From: Craterostigma plantagineum | Taxonomy: Eukaryota > Streptophyta > Magnoliopsida > Lamiales > Linderniaceae | Direction of reading: 5' to 3' | Assembly (NCBI GenBank): GCA_027422505.1 | Contig: JAPQWV010000123.1 | Location: 744,001-808,000 of the forward strand | DNA length: 64,000 nt | In this document: positions 52,934 to 64,000 of the stretch, piece after piece | How the letters are laid out: every line of letters starts with the position of its first letter | Position numbering within the stretch: the stretch's first letter is position 1 | Notes under the pieces: generated by a model | Seen by the model: the letters and a program-made list of their open reading frames with translations, nothing else | Told to the model about the DNA's origin: nothing | The model's database searches: none | Made by a program: the position numbers and the translations under genes

Positions 52934-55786
52934 ATGACATTCAACGCGAACACCCAAAGAGTGGAGGTATGTGTTCTACTCTTCGTCTTCTTCAATTTAA
53001 CGCGAGAGAGGATCTGGGAACGACCCATCGAACCCAAATTTGGTGCGGACCCGTGCTTGCAAGCATAGGACAGAGCTTGGTAGCATACGACTCGTGCTTG
53101 GTAGCATAGGACCCGTGCTTGGTAGCATAGGACCTGTGCTTGCAAGCATAGGACCTGTGCTTGCGCAGCGTATGTCGATTTTTAATGCATGGGTCCCGTG
53201 CTTCCAAGCAGACGACCCTCGCTTATGAGCAGGGGACCTATGCGTATTTCTTGGGTCCCCTGTGTATTAGCGCGGTTCCCCTGCTTAAACGCTTGGGTCC
53301 TCTTACCTTAACGGGCGGGTACTGTGCCACTGCGCGCGCGCAAGTTCGGGGGACCCGCGCGTTATAAGCAGGGGACCCGCGCGCTATGACCAGGGGACCC
53401 GCGCTTATACGCAGGGGACCCTTGCTGGGACCGCGCCGATGCGCAGGGGTCTCATGCGCATCTGTGCTTGAATCTCAGCATATGCAATGCGGTCCCCTGC
53501 GCATCTGTGCATAATGGTTTTCTGTTTTCATTATTACCACGTAATTTAGCTAAAATGTGTTTTACGCATAAATTAGGTTGTGATGTAGAAGCAGTTCGAC
53601 ACAGTGGACGAAGTTCCCCGTTTGAGTGTAAAAATGAGCTCGTTATACGCCGATGCCAGCGAGCTGATAAGACAATGTCTGAACCACCACGAGTGGGAGA
53701 TTTTTAGGAACGAGAGTCCGTTCGGCCGCATTGTTATGGCTGAGCCTGATTTTAACCTCTCGGGCCAGTTGCTGTGGTACCTCATCCAGAGCCAGACGAT
53801 GTTGCACAACCGGGAAGAGCTGTGGATATTTTTGGCGGAAAACCACTCCGATTTTCAAAGTCGGATTATTGCCTAATCACCGGGCTGAAGTTCGAAGCCG
53901 AGCTACTGCCGGTAAACGGCGGCTCACAATTCACCGTAAGACATTTTGGCAACAGCTCAAAAGTCCGCATGTCGCACGTCAAGCGTGTGTTGGAGGAGTT
54001 GTCTGGTGACGAGGACGATGTGGACTTCGAGAAGCTAAAGTTGGCGGACGTGTACTTCGCCACCGCCGTGTTGATGCCTCGACCGTCGAAGAAGGACACC
54101 GTCGTCAGTACGACGGTCCTTAGTCTCGGCGAAGATCGGTTTGCATTCTCCCAGTATCCTTGGGGCACCGTGGCTTTCCGTGAGGTGATACGAACTGTGA
54201 AGGTAAATCTACGGTAGATGCTACGGGACTGGCTGATCAGTGGGTTCGTACAACCACTTCAGGTGAATTATAACTAAGCTTATTTCATACCATGTTTTGA
54301 GGGACGTTTCTAATATTTTTTGCGTTATTTGTATTCAGATACTAGCATACGAGTGCATGCCGGGGGTTGCAGACCAGTTTGCGGTTCGCAAGGAAGAAGA
54401 TTTCACGCCACGCATGCTCAGGTGGGCCACGAAGAATTGGGGTCGCAAAGCATGCCCGACTCTCAGGACGGTCGCAGATGCCGTCGACGGCGATTTTGTA
54501 CGAGGGTTGTTAGTGCCGTCAGTGGAAGAGTTGGAGGCGGCGTACTTTAGGGGCAGCGTTTTCGACGTTGGGGCGGCACACGACCTATTCGACCGTGTGA
54601 CGGGCCTACTGATGCGGGGAGTGGATGTTAGGTGTTCCCTTGGCCACCGCGATCGTGGCGACGACGATCATTTAGCGATCGTACCTGTTGACGATTTTCC
54701 CACACCTATGGCGGTGGTTGAGGCTGGAGATTTTGGTGCTTCGTCGAGTGCCCGAGGAGTTCGAAGAAGAGGCAAATCCCCTGTAGAAATTGTTGATCTA
54801 AGTGATGAGGATTCTGGCTCAGATAGAAATGAGAAGTGGAGCAAGAAGTACCTCGGGAGAGTGGAGTTCTCCGGCGTGAGTTGATTCATGAACATGATCG
54901 CGTGCTCATTAACAAGTACCTTCAACCGACAAGATTTACGTAAATGTTTACTTTCGATGTCAATCTCAGTTATCGTACACAAACACGTAATAATTTTTCT
55001 TTTATGCAGTGATAACATTTGGTCGGGTGAATGCGACGTGGATGCCCAAGGCTTCTACATGTTGCTCTTCCATGATATGCTCAAGTCCAATTGTCTTGAC
55101 GCATATCTAGATTGCTTGAGGCGAATCTATGCGGACACCGATAATTATCCTCGCGTCTTCGTCTTTCCAAGTTACGTGCAAGACGAGCACTTTAGGAAGT
55201 CGCAGAAGTTGAATAGGAAGGCGAAAGTACGGGTGGATGATATGGATGAATTCGTGAATGGATTGCGAGAAGCAGTAGGAGCTGGTTGGAGCGTCTCACG
55301 GAGGATGAATTGCTACGATGCAAGTACATCATCTCTCCTGTTTGCGCACGGGCCCACTGGGCAGTGCTCATTTTTGACGCGTCAACGTAAACCTTCGTCC
55401 TTAACGATTCATTGGGTGCGCATGGTGTGCAATTCGCCGGGAGAGTGTTCGTAAGTAGCTGAAATCCGTTTGTCTATCATTTTTATTTATTTAGTAACAT
55501 GTTCGACATTTGCTATATTTTGCAGGCGGAGTTTCTTTCTGCATATTGGCGTTTCAAGTTCGATATCGTCACAAAGCCGAAGTTGAATAATAAAATGAAT
55601 CGCCAGCAGAAGACTGGCAGCTTGGATTGCGGGGTTCATGCGGCGCTGACGGTGGAGACCGTTATAGTTGACACGCCCGAGTTTAATGAATATCAAAGGC
55701 AGATTGATATTTCAGCATATCGCTCCACTATGGCTGCACGGATATTGCGTGACCCATATAGCTGTATACTCCATTTGCTTAGTTGA
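52934..55786 (+). pseudogene. MULE-2 DUF1985 / Ulp1-type gene, broken
   Basis: Exon 1 is 52934-52966 (MTFNANTQRVE, 33 bp, as in MULE-1) and exon 2 starts at 53589 after a GT-AG intron. DUF1985 motifs: NESPFGRIVMAEPDFNLSGQ, LHNREELW, LRFSKSDYCLITGLKF. Lesions: a one-base loss near 53835 and a TAG at 54215-54217. The middle part (KEEDFTPRMLRWATKNWGRK; YFRGSVFDVGAAHDLFDRVT) resembles the right-hand copy at 63322-63675 more than MULE-1. The C48 part has the His (AHWAVLIFDAST) in a shifted frame with a stop, and later QQKTGSLDCGVHAA with Gln and Cys. It once encoded a protease of another subtype than MULE-1. Confidence 0.82.
53035..53500 (+). repeat. GGGACC array in intron 1 of the MULE-2 Ulp gene
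   Basis: About twenty GGGACC, AGGACC or GGGTCC motifs, first as TAGCATAGGACCCGTGCTTG-like 20-22 bp units (53065-53165), later as GCAGGGGACCCGCGC units. Same intron as in MULE-1 but with unrelated spacer sequence. Confidence 0.8.
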
Positions 55787-56592
55787 GTTTGGAAGTGTTA
55801 ATTGTAGGTGGCTTTGGACATTTTGGACATGTTGTAGTTGAAGGTTTTATGGATGTTAGTTTGTAGGTTTATGTGAATAAAATTTTTTGATGTGGTTGAA
55901 TAATTGATTCTCTGTATGAAACGAAACGTGATGGGTGAATTGACATGTGACTGGGAAAAACCCTAAATTATTGGTACTGACTCAATAAGTCCACGTGACC
56001 AACCCTAAATTGGCAGACGACCCCTTCATATACGCTTGGGACCCGTGCAGCGGTGCCAATGCAATATGCGCGGGTCTCCTGATTTTACGTGCGGGTCTCG
56101 TGAGTTCACGTTATGGTCCGCAGATCAAACAGCGCCGGTCCCATGCGCACGTCTCCCACCATATGACTTGATAAAAATGTTTTCATTGTTGAATAATTGA
56201 TTCTCTGTACGTAACGAAACGTGATTGCTGATTTGACTTGCTACTGAGGAAAATCTTTTGACCAAATACTCAGGGGACCGTAGCTTTATTAGTACGTCTC
56301 AATAAGCCCACGTGACAAACCCTAAATTGGCAGCGACCCCACGTTCTATAGGCTTCGGACCCCTGATTTTACGTGTGGTTCTCTTGATTTCACGTTATGG
56401 TCCCCTGATTTCACGTTTTGGTCCCCTACCTTGTTTATAATTAATCAGCTTCTTCTATTCCCTTAGTTTTACTAAAGAAGAAAAAGTAAAACAAATTATA
56501 TAAAAAGCAAAGCATGAATGTATTAAAGAAATACGTCCAGTTTGCAGCAGAAAGCATACGCTCCACCATTTTGTCTTCCATAGGAGATAATC
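55787..56592. other. Region between MULE-2 Ulp gene and mudrA, with duplication and GGGACC motifs
   Basis: A segment beginning GTTGAATAATTGATTCTCTGTA occurs at about 55892 and again at about 56192, each followed by CCCACGTGAC or CCACGTGACC and a GGGACC/GGTCCC cluster (56020-56160 and 56275-56430). No gene is supported. Confidence 0.6.
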
Positions 56593-58908
56593 ATGACGAT
56601 CACGAGCATTGTCTTTCAAGTTGCTGGTCAGTGGATAATACGCGAGGACAATACGTCAAATTGGGTTCCCGATCCAAGTTGCCGGTGGCAATCAATCTTG
56701 GTCGACGACGGTTCATGCACGTTAGTGGATCTCACTAACGAGATATTGAATGCATTGTCGTTAAGCAACGACAATACCAAACTAAGGATAAGCTACATGC
56801 CTTGCATAGACTACAATTAGGTGCGCCCCATCTACATCGAGAACGATTACGGGGTACGTGCGTACCTAGGTTTTGGTTGCCCACGATCAAGACCACCTCT
56901 TCACGTGGAAGTTGATTTACCCGTCATTACGTCACCGCCACATCAACCTCATGATAATGATTTCTCTGTTTTCGACGTCGGCCTTATAGCGCATTGCGCT
57001 ACAAACGCTGAAATCCAACCATTTGAGGGTTTTCTCAGCACATTACAACCCTCCTTACCAAAGTAATGAAAGCAGTGGCTATGTAGGCGATTACTTCGGA
57101 ATGTGCGGCCAAGGATATGATAATGAGAACGAACAAGTCGGACGGGACGACGAAAATGAGAACAAGGAAGGTGCTATACATGATAATGATGATGATGACG
57201 ATGATGATGACGATTTTTACGTCGATGAGCACGACGACGCAACTGATGTGGCCGACGATGGTACCTATTCGTTTACGGATGGTTCGACCCTATATGTTGG
57301 ACAAGAATTTCGTAGCAAGAAAGAATTGAAGGACGAAATCACTAAAATCGCTGTCGCTGCATGCTTCGAACTCCAAGTGGATAGGTCAAACAAAACCATG
57401 TACGTAGTGAAATGTGCAAAGTAGAACTGCGAATGGTGAATACGAGGTGCACAGGACAAGGACTCCCCCTTTTTCTCAATCCAAAAGTACGTCAACACGC
57501 ACACGTGCGGCATGTCTCATCGACGCCGTAGACATCGCCAGGGAAGTTCGTCGCTCGTATCGAGCACGTTGTTGGAAAATTTCAGGGCTCCTAAAGACAT
57601 CCCCGCTCCCAGTTCCATACAGTCGATGATGCAGAGCAGGGGAGTAGAAGTTTCATACTACAAGGCTTGGAGAGGAAAACAAATTGCGACCGACGAACTA
57701 GTTGGTAATAGGGACGCTTGCTACGGTTTACTGCCGTCTTACTTAGATGCGGTGAGGCAAGCCAACGAGGACAGTATCACTGATTGGGAGATGGACGAAG
57801 ACAATCGGTTCAAGTACATGTCTTGGCATACGGCGCATGCGTCAGAGGCTTTACGTTCATGAGGAAAGTTGTTTCTATCGACGCCACTTTTTTGAAGGGG
57901 AAGTATAAGGGACTCATGATGATTGCCACTGCGCAAGACGACGATTTCCATCAATATCCTTTAGCATGGGGTAATGCCGACGGGTCGGAGGGAACCGGCC
58001 CATGGACGTGGTTTCTCTCGAGATTAAGACGTTTTGTTGCGGATGGCGACGATCTCGTAATAATTTATGATCGGAACCCTGGAATCAAAAATGCAGTTCT
58101 GGCCGTTTTCCCAAACGCGTTTCATGGTTTCTGTGCGTGGCACCTTCAACAAAACGTGAAGACGAGAATGAAGAAGAAAGGTGCTTGTCCAATCTTTTGG
58201 CGTGCCGCTACTGCCTACACGAAGAGCGAGTCCGACCGTCATTTTAGGCAGCTTGACGGAGAATATGCGGACGTGGCTACCTATCTTAACGAAGACCCAA
58301 AGAAAACGTGGACGCGAGCATATTGTCCTAGATCAAGATACAACATAATGACGACCAACGGATCGGAGTCTATAAATGCAGCTCTACGTAAGGACAGAGA
58401 GCTTCCAATTATTGGACTGTTGGGCTCGATTCATCGACTAACATTATCATGGTTCAGTAAGCATCGGCGATCTGCGGAAGCTTCAATCGCCTCGAACATG
58501 ACTAGGTTTACGCCGAAGGTAGAGTCAATCATACGAGAGAATTTCACCGAGTCGCAAAAATTTCATGTGTCGGAAGTCGGGTATCTAACATATAACGTGT
58601 ACGGGCAGCCTGTGAACGAGGTGGTCGATTTGGGGCTGCGCACATGCACGTGCATCATGTTTGACATCGATCGTATCCCATGTCCATATGCGACTGCAGC
58701 TTGTGGTTCTGCCCAAGTGCCGGTATATTCATTAGTGCACGATTATTATACCTTGGAGATCTGGAAACTGGCATACGAAGGTACTATACGCCCGCTAACA
58801 GACCGCCTTGAAAGTACTATGGACATGTTGCAGCCTCGTGTTGGTTCACAACGTGGACGACCCCAGAAAAATAGGTTTCCTTCGACGGGTGAATTTGGTA
58901 GGAGATAA
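56593..58908 (+). pseudogene. mudrA: MULE-2/3 MudrA transposase, several lesions
   Basis: Aligned by eye with MULE-1 MudrA from MTITSIVFQVAGQW to the C-terminal GRPQKNRFPSTGEFGRR. Lesions: TAG at 56818-56820, a frame change near 57030, TAG at 57422-57424, a frame change near 57500 and another near 57830. The second half (57860-58908) is open for about 350 residues, with SIDATFLKGKYKG, YDRNPGIKNA, HGFCAWHLQQNVK and TTNGSESINAALR. In the SWIM finger the last ligand is changed (CPYA instead of CPHA). An expanded Asp run lies near 57190-57215. Confidence 0.9.
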
Positions 58909-59029
58909 CGTGTAATATGTAGTTTTCGTATTCAGAGTGGCTTATACGTCGCCATTTGTGTTATGTTATGTAAGGTTGTGTTACGCGAGCTTTTGCGTGA
59001 ATATGGAAGTAGAAAACCCTTATGCACAA

Positions 59030-59240
59030 ATGCGCAGGGGACCGCATCGCATATGTAGAGAACCCCGCACGGACGCGCTTGTGGTTCCCGCCGGGTCACC
59101 TGTCTTCAACGTTTGGGTCCCGTGAAAAAATTGTGCTGGTCCCATGTTCCTTGCGCGCAGGGAGGGGCGCGTTACTCCCATCGGACCCAAACGTTAAAGG
59201 GAGGGACCTGCCGATTAGCATATGGTACCCCGCACATTAG
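59030..59240 (+). repeat. GGGACC cluster, first duplicate
   Basis: GGGACC/GGGTCC/GGACCC motifs at irregular spacing, part of the duplicated block. Confidence 0.65.
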
Positions 59241-59699
59241 GGTTGGTCACGTTCGCTTACTAAATGGGTCCAATAATTGTTCAATTATTGATGAAAAGTG
59301 ATATGTAGCAGTGCTTTATTTATTGGTGAAAAGTGACATGTCAGAGCAGCGTCATTATACAGTTCATCAGAGACAGATGACTTGACATTTGATTCCCGAT
59401 TTGGGGCTTTTGTCCCCTGCGAAAATCTAATATTATTAAATTCGTTAATAAGATAATATTGTCCCCTGCGAAAATCTAATATTATTAAATTCGTTAATAA
59501 GATAGTAATCAATAAAAAATTAAAAAATTCGTTAGTATGGGTTATATTTTTTTATATGAATTATATTTATACTAACTATAATATTAAAATTATATTATTT
59601 ATCTATAAGATTAAATCGTATTTTTTGTTCAAGAGGGGGTGTGAATAGTAACCCCATTTAGAAAATTACGGTACGAATATGGAAATAGAAAATCCTTAT

Positions 59700-59960
59700 T
59701 CACAGATGCGCAGGGGTCCGCATCGCATATGCAGCGAAGCCCACACGGATGCGCATGAGACCGGTGCATCTTTGCGGTTCCCGCCGGGTCCCCTTCCCAT
59801 AACGTGAAGGTTCCCTGAGATTAAGGTTTGGGTCCCATGATAGTAATGCGGGGGTCTCATGAGTCTTGCGTGCAGGGAAGGCACGTTACGAGCAAGGGAC
59901 CCAAACCTTAAAGGCAGGGGACCTGCTGATTACCACATGGTACCCGCACATTAGGGTTAG
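59700..59960 (+). repeat. GGGACC cluster, second duplicate
   Basis: Diverged copy of the previous cluster within the second duplicate. Confidence 0.65.
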
Positions 59961-60479
59961 TGATGTTCGCTTATTGAGTGGGACCAATAATTGCTCAATT
60001 ATTGGTCAAAAGTGACATGTCAGAGCAGTGTCCCCATTTATTGGTCAAAAGTTGTCAGAGCAGTGTTACTATACAGTATGTACAGGACAGATGACTTGAC
60101 ATTTTATTCCCGATTTGCTTGAAATGTTGTGAAAATCTAATATATTATTAAATTCCTTAATAAGATAAAAATTAATAAAAAATTAAGTGTGCGTAAAAAA
60201 AATAAAATAAAATAACCACTCGATTAACAATATCTAACACCAAGTTTAGAAAAAAAAATATATTTTACAACATGTATTTCAAGTCTTACGATCACTGACA
60301 TGAATCTAGTAAGAGAGCACACCGAGAAAACATACTCATGTTTGTGATTTATGTAGGCTGTAACAATCTTATAAACTGAACGTAATTCTTATGATGACTT
60401 TATATTGTAGTCTAAGATAAACAAAGTATAAATACACTCAATTAATCGCTTACTTCCATGAATAAACATTGCAAAAATC

Positions 60480-60740
60480 GCACATGAATATAGGGGACCC
60501 ACATTTTTTGGTCAGCGGACCCACTCTTCAAAACAGGGGACCCGCGCATATTGCATAGTCCCCACACTGAGATGCCCGGGTCAGCGTGGTCCCGTCAAAA
60601 TTGTCCACCTGTCATTGCCAGGTCCCGACTGGTCCCTTCGAAATGTCGCTTGATTTAAGCAGAAGATCCGCACGTAAAGGTCACGGGACCTGTGCGTTAT
60701 AAGCATGGGTCCAGCGCTTGTATTCAGGGGACCCGCTAAG
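60480..60740 (+). repeat. GGGACC cluster near the right Ulp gene
   Basis: About nine GGGACCC, GGTCCC or GGGTCC motifs, such as AGGGGACCCGC. Confidence 0.65.
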
Positions 60741-60812
60741 TGAGCGTTCATAGATAACACAGAAAACTTAATATGAAAAAAGTTAAGTTATGTCAAATCA
60801 CTGCCATTCGCG

Positions 60813-61210
60813 TTATTTTTATGTCAACTCACACATCACTCTCACTGACAAAAAGTTGGAAAACACTGACAAAATCACCTCTCACAATTTCTAAACCCTA
60901 AATTGATATCAAACACACGTAAAGTTAATACTTCTATCAAATAACTAAAATTAAAATTAAACAGAGATCACAAACAACACATCAACATTTATTCAACAAC
61001 AGAAGAAAACTAGAAAGATGTCAAAACACTTAAAATTCAGTTCTTTTTATTTTTACGTCAAATCACACATCAGTCTCACTGACAAAAAGTTGGAAAACAC
61101 AGAGAAACTCAATCTTTTACAATTCTAAATCCTAAATTCATATCCAACAAACGATAAGTTAATATCAAACAAGTAAAATTAAAATTCAACGGAGAAATTC
61201 AACAACACAT
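60813..61210 (+). repeat. Diverged direct duplication around TGACAAAAAGTTGGAAAACAC
   Basis: Two copies (about 60813-60985 and 61046-61210) share CACACATCA, CTCACTGACAAAAAGTTGG, TAAATCCTAAATT-like and TTAAAATT strings in the same order. Confidence 0.7.
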
Positions 61211-61258
61211 GAAATAGTTCGTGAACACATGAAATTTTAGTCAACAAAAAAGGGTTTA

Positions 61259-64000
61259 CTAAAAACTGTCCCAATCATTATTGAAAATAGAAGATGCGAG
61301 GTATTTTCTAAACTCCTTCATATGAGCTTGATTGAGGCGGGAGATGTCGTCCTTCTTCATCATAAGCGACATTGCCGCCCGCAACATCGCCACGCCATCT
61401 TCTCCCCTGAAAATCATATCGAAAAAGACACTTATTTTTAAACACGATGACAAAGTAATAAAACGCATCATTCATGAAAGCTTACTGATTTTGTCTCCTG
61501 AAGTCGCGACACCACTTAGCCGGCCAGCTCTTGCCCTTGCTAGGCATGCGTTTTATCAGCCCCAGGTCCTTGAAAATAGTCGGGATTACGATCAGAAGTT
61601 TGTTGACGTCTTCGGCGATAAAGCGCCACTCGAAGCCAGGAGGCGCATCGAAGTCGTAAGTCGTGAACTCCTTTTCCCGGACATCAACAACGAACAACAC
61701 CCATCGGCCTGACGTACGCATGGGGATGGCAACTTTGGTCGCTAGATCCCACGACCTGCATTTCCAATCTTCGTCCTCCCCCCTCGCGAACGGGAGCAAT
61801 CTCTTGAAGGCTTTCCCACACGGCTTCCCGAGTATGTTTAGCACCACTCGGTCGTCGACGAGCATCTTAAATGTATGGGGCATGTACGCGACTTTGCTCG
61901 CAACCGATTTACTAAATTTCTGCATGTGTTCGATCCTAGCGAGGCATTCATCGACATGCTGCAATAAAAGCAAACCGGTTTTCAACACATTCAAGTAAGG
62001 TGACGAAAGGTATTTGGTAAATTTATATACGTACCATCTCATCGAGTGGAATACCCTCAGTCGCAAGGTACAGGAGCCATCTAGGGTCGTGTTCTTTTAG
62101 GTTCCCTGGGACTTTCATGCCGGTAATCCGCAAAGCCGTTTTTAGCTGACTTTCGACTTTTGGCCACAAGTTATGGGCCTTGAACTGGATATGCCGCTCG
62201 AACGCCGAAAGCTTTGGAGCTTTGACTGTATTCGTCGTGGGGAAATCGGTGAACGGCGTCGTGGTGTACCAAGATGGCTTCTTTGTCCGCTCAGGGGTGG
62301 GTCTTCTCTCTGACGACGCCTTTTCCTTTGTCGGCCGCTTGGACAGAAACCGAAGCCTCGGCGTGCGTCTCCAACTGAGGGACGTCCTGCAGCAGCTCGG
62401 CGTGCGTCTCGAACTGGGCGTGGTCCTCTAGAGGCTCGTCCATGGTCTCGAACTGATCAGCGTGGTCCTCTTGAGCCTCTATGTCCGTCGCTACCTCGTG
62501 AACCCCGAGACCATAAGCGCCCCTCCACGACGATGGGTCGACCACCTCTTCTCTTCTCTCTTCGTCTTCATCGGACCGATCCTGTTTGACATATCCAGCG
62601 TAACGATTTTGCGCTCATTCAGACGGACTGTGACCGTCCCATGCCTCCTGGCTCGGAATATAGCCATCCGGTCCCATGTACGATGTGTTCCTCCATCTCT
62701 CATCGTAATCTATACTAGAAATTCGAAACTAACTATAAATTATTTTTAACGTCCTTAAGTATAAAAACTTACCAAACTCGAGCTGTGAAGCGTGCAATCC
62801 ACCACCAAACTCGGGCTGTGAAGCATGCGATCCACCAGGAAACTCGTTTGGATCGACATCTACATCGTAAATAGTAACTGATAAGTAATCTACGCAACTA
62901 ATTAAAAAATTAAGTATAAATAAATAACTTACTATAACGAGCTTCGGTAGGCGGAGTGCGAGACCCGTGATAAAATCTGCTCGCCAAACCCTGAACACAG
63001 TTCCCCAACTCCCTGAGGCTGTCGGCCCACGATCGCATTTCCGTCCAATGTTCCTCGTACGCATCCTACCATCTCTCGTTCGTCGACCACCGTCGACCCT
63101 CTTCTTCTTGAAAGTGATGCAATTGCGTGCCAAGTTGGTCGAATCGCCCAAACAAGTTGGTGAAGTATTTGTCCATACGACTTTGCCATTCATCGAAGCG
63201 TGGACCCGAGGCGAAACCATGACCACTTGATCGACCGGTCTCCGGTGTTCATGAAAGGCGTGCTCATGCGGAGGTTCGGGGATGTCGTGCGGATGTTCGG
63301 GGATATGGCCGTGATGCAACATCATATCGGTGTCGCGTCGGCCACTGCTCTCGATCTGGGCGATGTCTCAGGCACCAAATTCTGCCGGCTAGAACCCTCA
63401 CCGCGATGGCGGTGGCCGCGGGAGCACCTAACCTCCACTCCATGCAGGAGTAGAAAGGTCACACGATCGAATAGGTCGTGTGCCGGCCCAACGTCGAAGA
63501 CGCTGTCCCTATAGTACGCCGCCTCCAGCTCGTCCGCTGACGGCACTATTAACCCTAGTACATGGAACTTGTCAGCGGCCTCTGCGATGCTCTTCAATTT
63601 CGGGCATCCCTTACGAGGCCACTCCTTCGTCCGCCACCTGAGCATGCGTGGCGTGAAATCTTCTTCTTTGCGCACTGCATAGGTGTCTGCAATGCCCAGG
63701 ATGTACTCATAAGCTAGTATCTGAATACAAATAACACAAAAATATTAGTAATTACTTATATGTAAAAACAAGGTAAGCAAAGAAGCTTAATAATAAATCA
63801 CCTGAAGTGGCTGAACGAACCCACTTATCAGCCACTCCCGTGGGTTCTCCCGTAGATTTTTCTTCACAGCGCGCATGACCTCCTTGAAAGCCTCGCTGCT
63901 CCAAGGATACTCTGAGAAAGCAAACCGGTCTTCAACGAGGTGAAGGACCCAGGAACACGCGACGGTGTCCTTCTTGGACTTTCGAGGCAGCAACACCGCG
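61259..64000 (-). pseudogene. Right-hand DUF1985 / Ulp-like gene, catalytic residues lost, 5' part outside window
   Basis: Minus-strand exons end at 63802 (LLPRKSKKDTVACSWVLHL; EWLISGFVQPLQ) and start again at 63720 (ILAYEYILGIADTYAVRKEE; KEWPRKGCPKL). A helical segment follows (LFGRFDQLGTQLHHF, with an in-frame TAG after NERW near 63070), then DPSSWRGAYGLG and RGKGVV-like linkers, and the C48-like domain (62066-61259). Compared with MULE-1, the His of AHWVLCV is Arg (GRWVLFVVD) and the Cys of GECGVHVLRAA is Asp (GEDGVAMLRAA). The Asp (TTYDFD) is kept. Frame changes are probable near 63330. Whether broken or a pseudo-protease, it cannot be an active C48 enzyme. Confidence 0.75.

Larger units (their letters stand above)
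58976..60190 (+). repeat. Direct duplication, unit about 0.5 kb at 0.69-kb distance
   Basis: TATGGAAGTAGAAAACCCTTATGC... at 58999 and TATGGAAATAGAAAATCCTTATTC... at 59679 start two diverged copies. Both include a GGGACC cluster, GGTACCCGCACATTAGGGTT-like strings and ...AAAATCTAATATTATTAAATTC. Confidence 0.75.
58909..61258. other. MULE-2/3 intergenic region with direct duplications
   Basis: A/T-rich, non-coding. It has a duplicated block (58976-59520 and 59667-60190), a 49-bp tandem duplication at 59412/59461, GGGACC clusters (59030-59240, 59700-59960, 60480-60740) and a second duplicated block (60813-60985 and 61046-61210). It matches in position the intergenic part of MULE-1. Confidence 0.6.
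52535..64000. mobile_element. MULE-2/3: decayed Ulp-bearing MULE material, runs off the window
   Basis: A left terminal repeat near 52535 (TTTAAGTAAATAGCCCC, then TTTTAAAAAATAGCACC) is related to the MULE-1 end. Then follow a plus-strand Ulp gene (52934-55786), a plus-strand mudrA (56593-58908) and a minus-strand Ulp gene (61259 to beyond 64000). MULE-1 has one Ulp gene facing one mudrA. Here the mudrA and the right Ulp gene show that arrangement in mirror image, and the left Ulp gene is extra. Two elements joined by a deletion is the simplest reading. No inner terminal repeat was found. Confidence 0.75.

Overview
This window is nuclear DNA of a flowering plant, most likely a eudicot. Almost all of it is nested transposable elements. 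Evidence: plant-type Ty1/copia and Ty3/gypsy (Tekay chromovirus and Tat) proteins, Mutator-like elements (MULEs) carrying MudrA transposase plus a DUF1985/Ulp1-type gene, a CACTA element, and one ordinary host gene with five GT-AG-bounded coding exons. No prokaryotic feature is visible. Many boundaries below are fixed by target-site duplications (TSDs) read directly from the sequence.

Layout. (1) 1-6948: Copia-A on the minus strand, left part outside the window, sitting inside the gag of Copia-B. (2) 6949-7962 and 10685-about 14300: Copia-B on the plus strand, heavily deleted; it is also split by a 2.7-kb gag-only gypsy element (7963-10684, TSD AAATC) whose 5' LTR carries a 5S rRNA-like segment. 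(3) About 14660-25430: relic MULE-0, interrupted by Tekay-1 (14855-21189, TSD GTATT) and by a small CACTA element (23232-24903, TSD ACT) holding a cytochrome P450 fragment. (4) 25431-about 38870: a Tat-type gypsy relic on the minus strand (integrase, 3' tandem repeats, antisense ORF, probable LTR), split inside its integrase by the complete 10.3-kb Tekay-2 (27857-38118, TSD TGGCC). (5) 39456-39921: a solo LTR of the 5S-bearing family (TSD ACTAT). (6) 41153-42578: the host gene, a 327-aa TOG/HEAT-repeat protein on the minus strand. (7) 43296-52505: MULE-1, with terminal inverted repeats, a 10-bp TSD, an uninterrupted 752-aa MudrA and a Ulp1-like gene whose six inferred exons stay in frame (796 aa). 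(8) About 52535-64000: further decayed MULE-2/3 material with two more Ulp-like genes and a broken MudrA, running off the right edge.

MULE-1 encodes its own transposase and a convergent DUF1985/Ulp1 protein, and looks capable of autonomous movement. All the MULE copies here share GC-rich arrays of a GGGACCC/GGGTCCC motif at a spacing near 21-22 bp. The arrays lie in intron 1 of the Ulp gene, between the two genes and upstream of mudrA. MULE-0 and MULE-1 also share a telo-box-like (AAACCCTAA) minisatellite upstream of mudrA. MULE-1 and MULE-2 lie about 30 bp apart, upstream of the TOG gene. The less usual features are the 5S-like promoter boxes in an LTR of a gag-bearing element whose two ends do not match, the shared array architecture of the Ulp-MULEs, and one Ulp copy that has lost its catalytic His and Cys.
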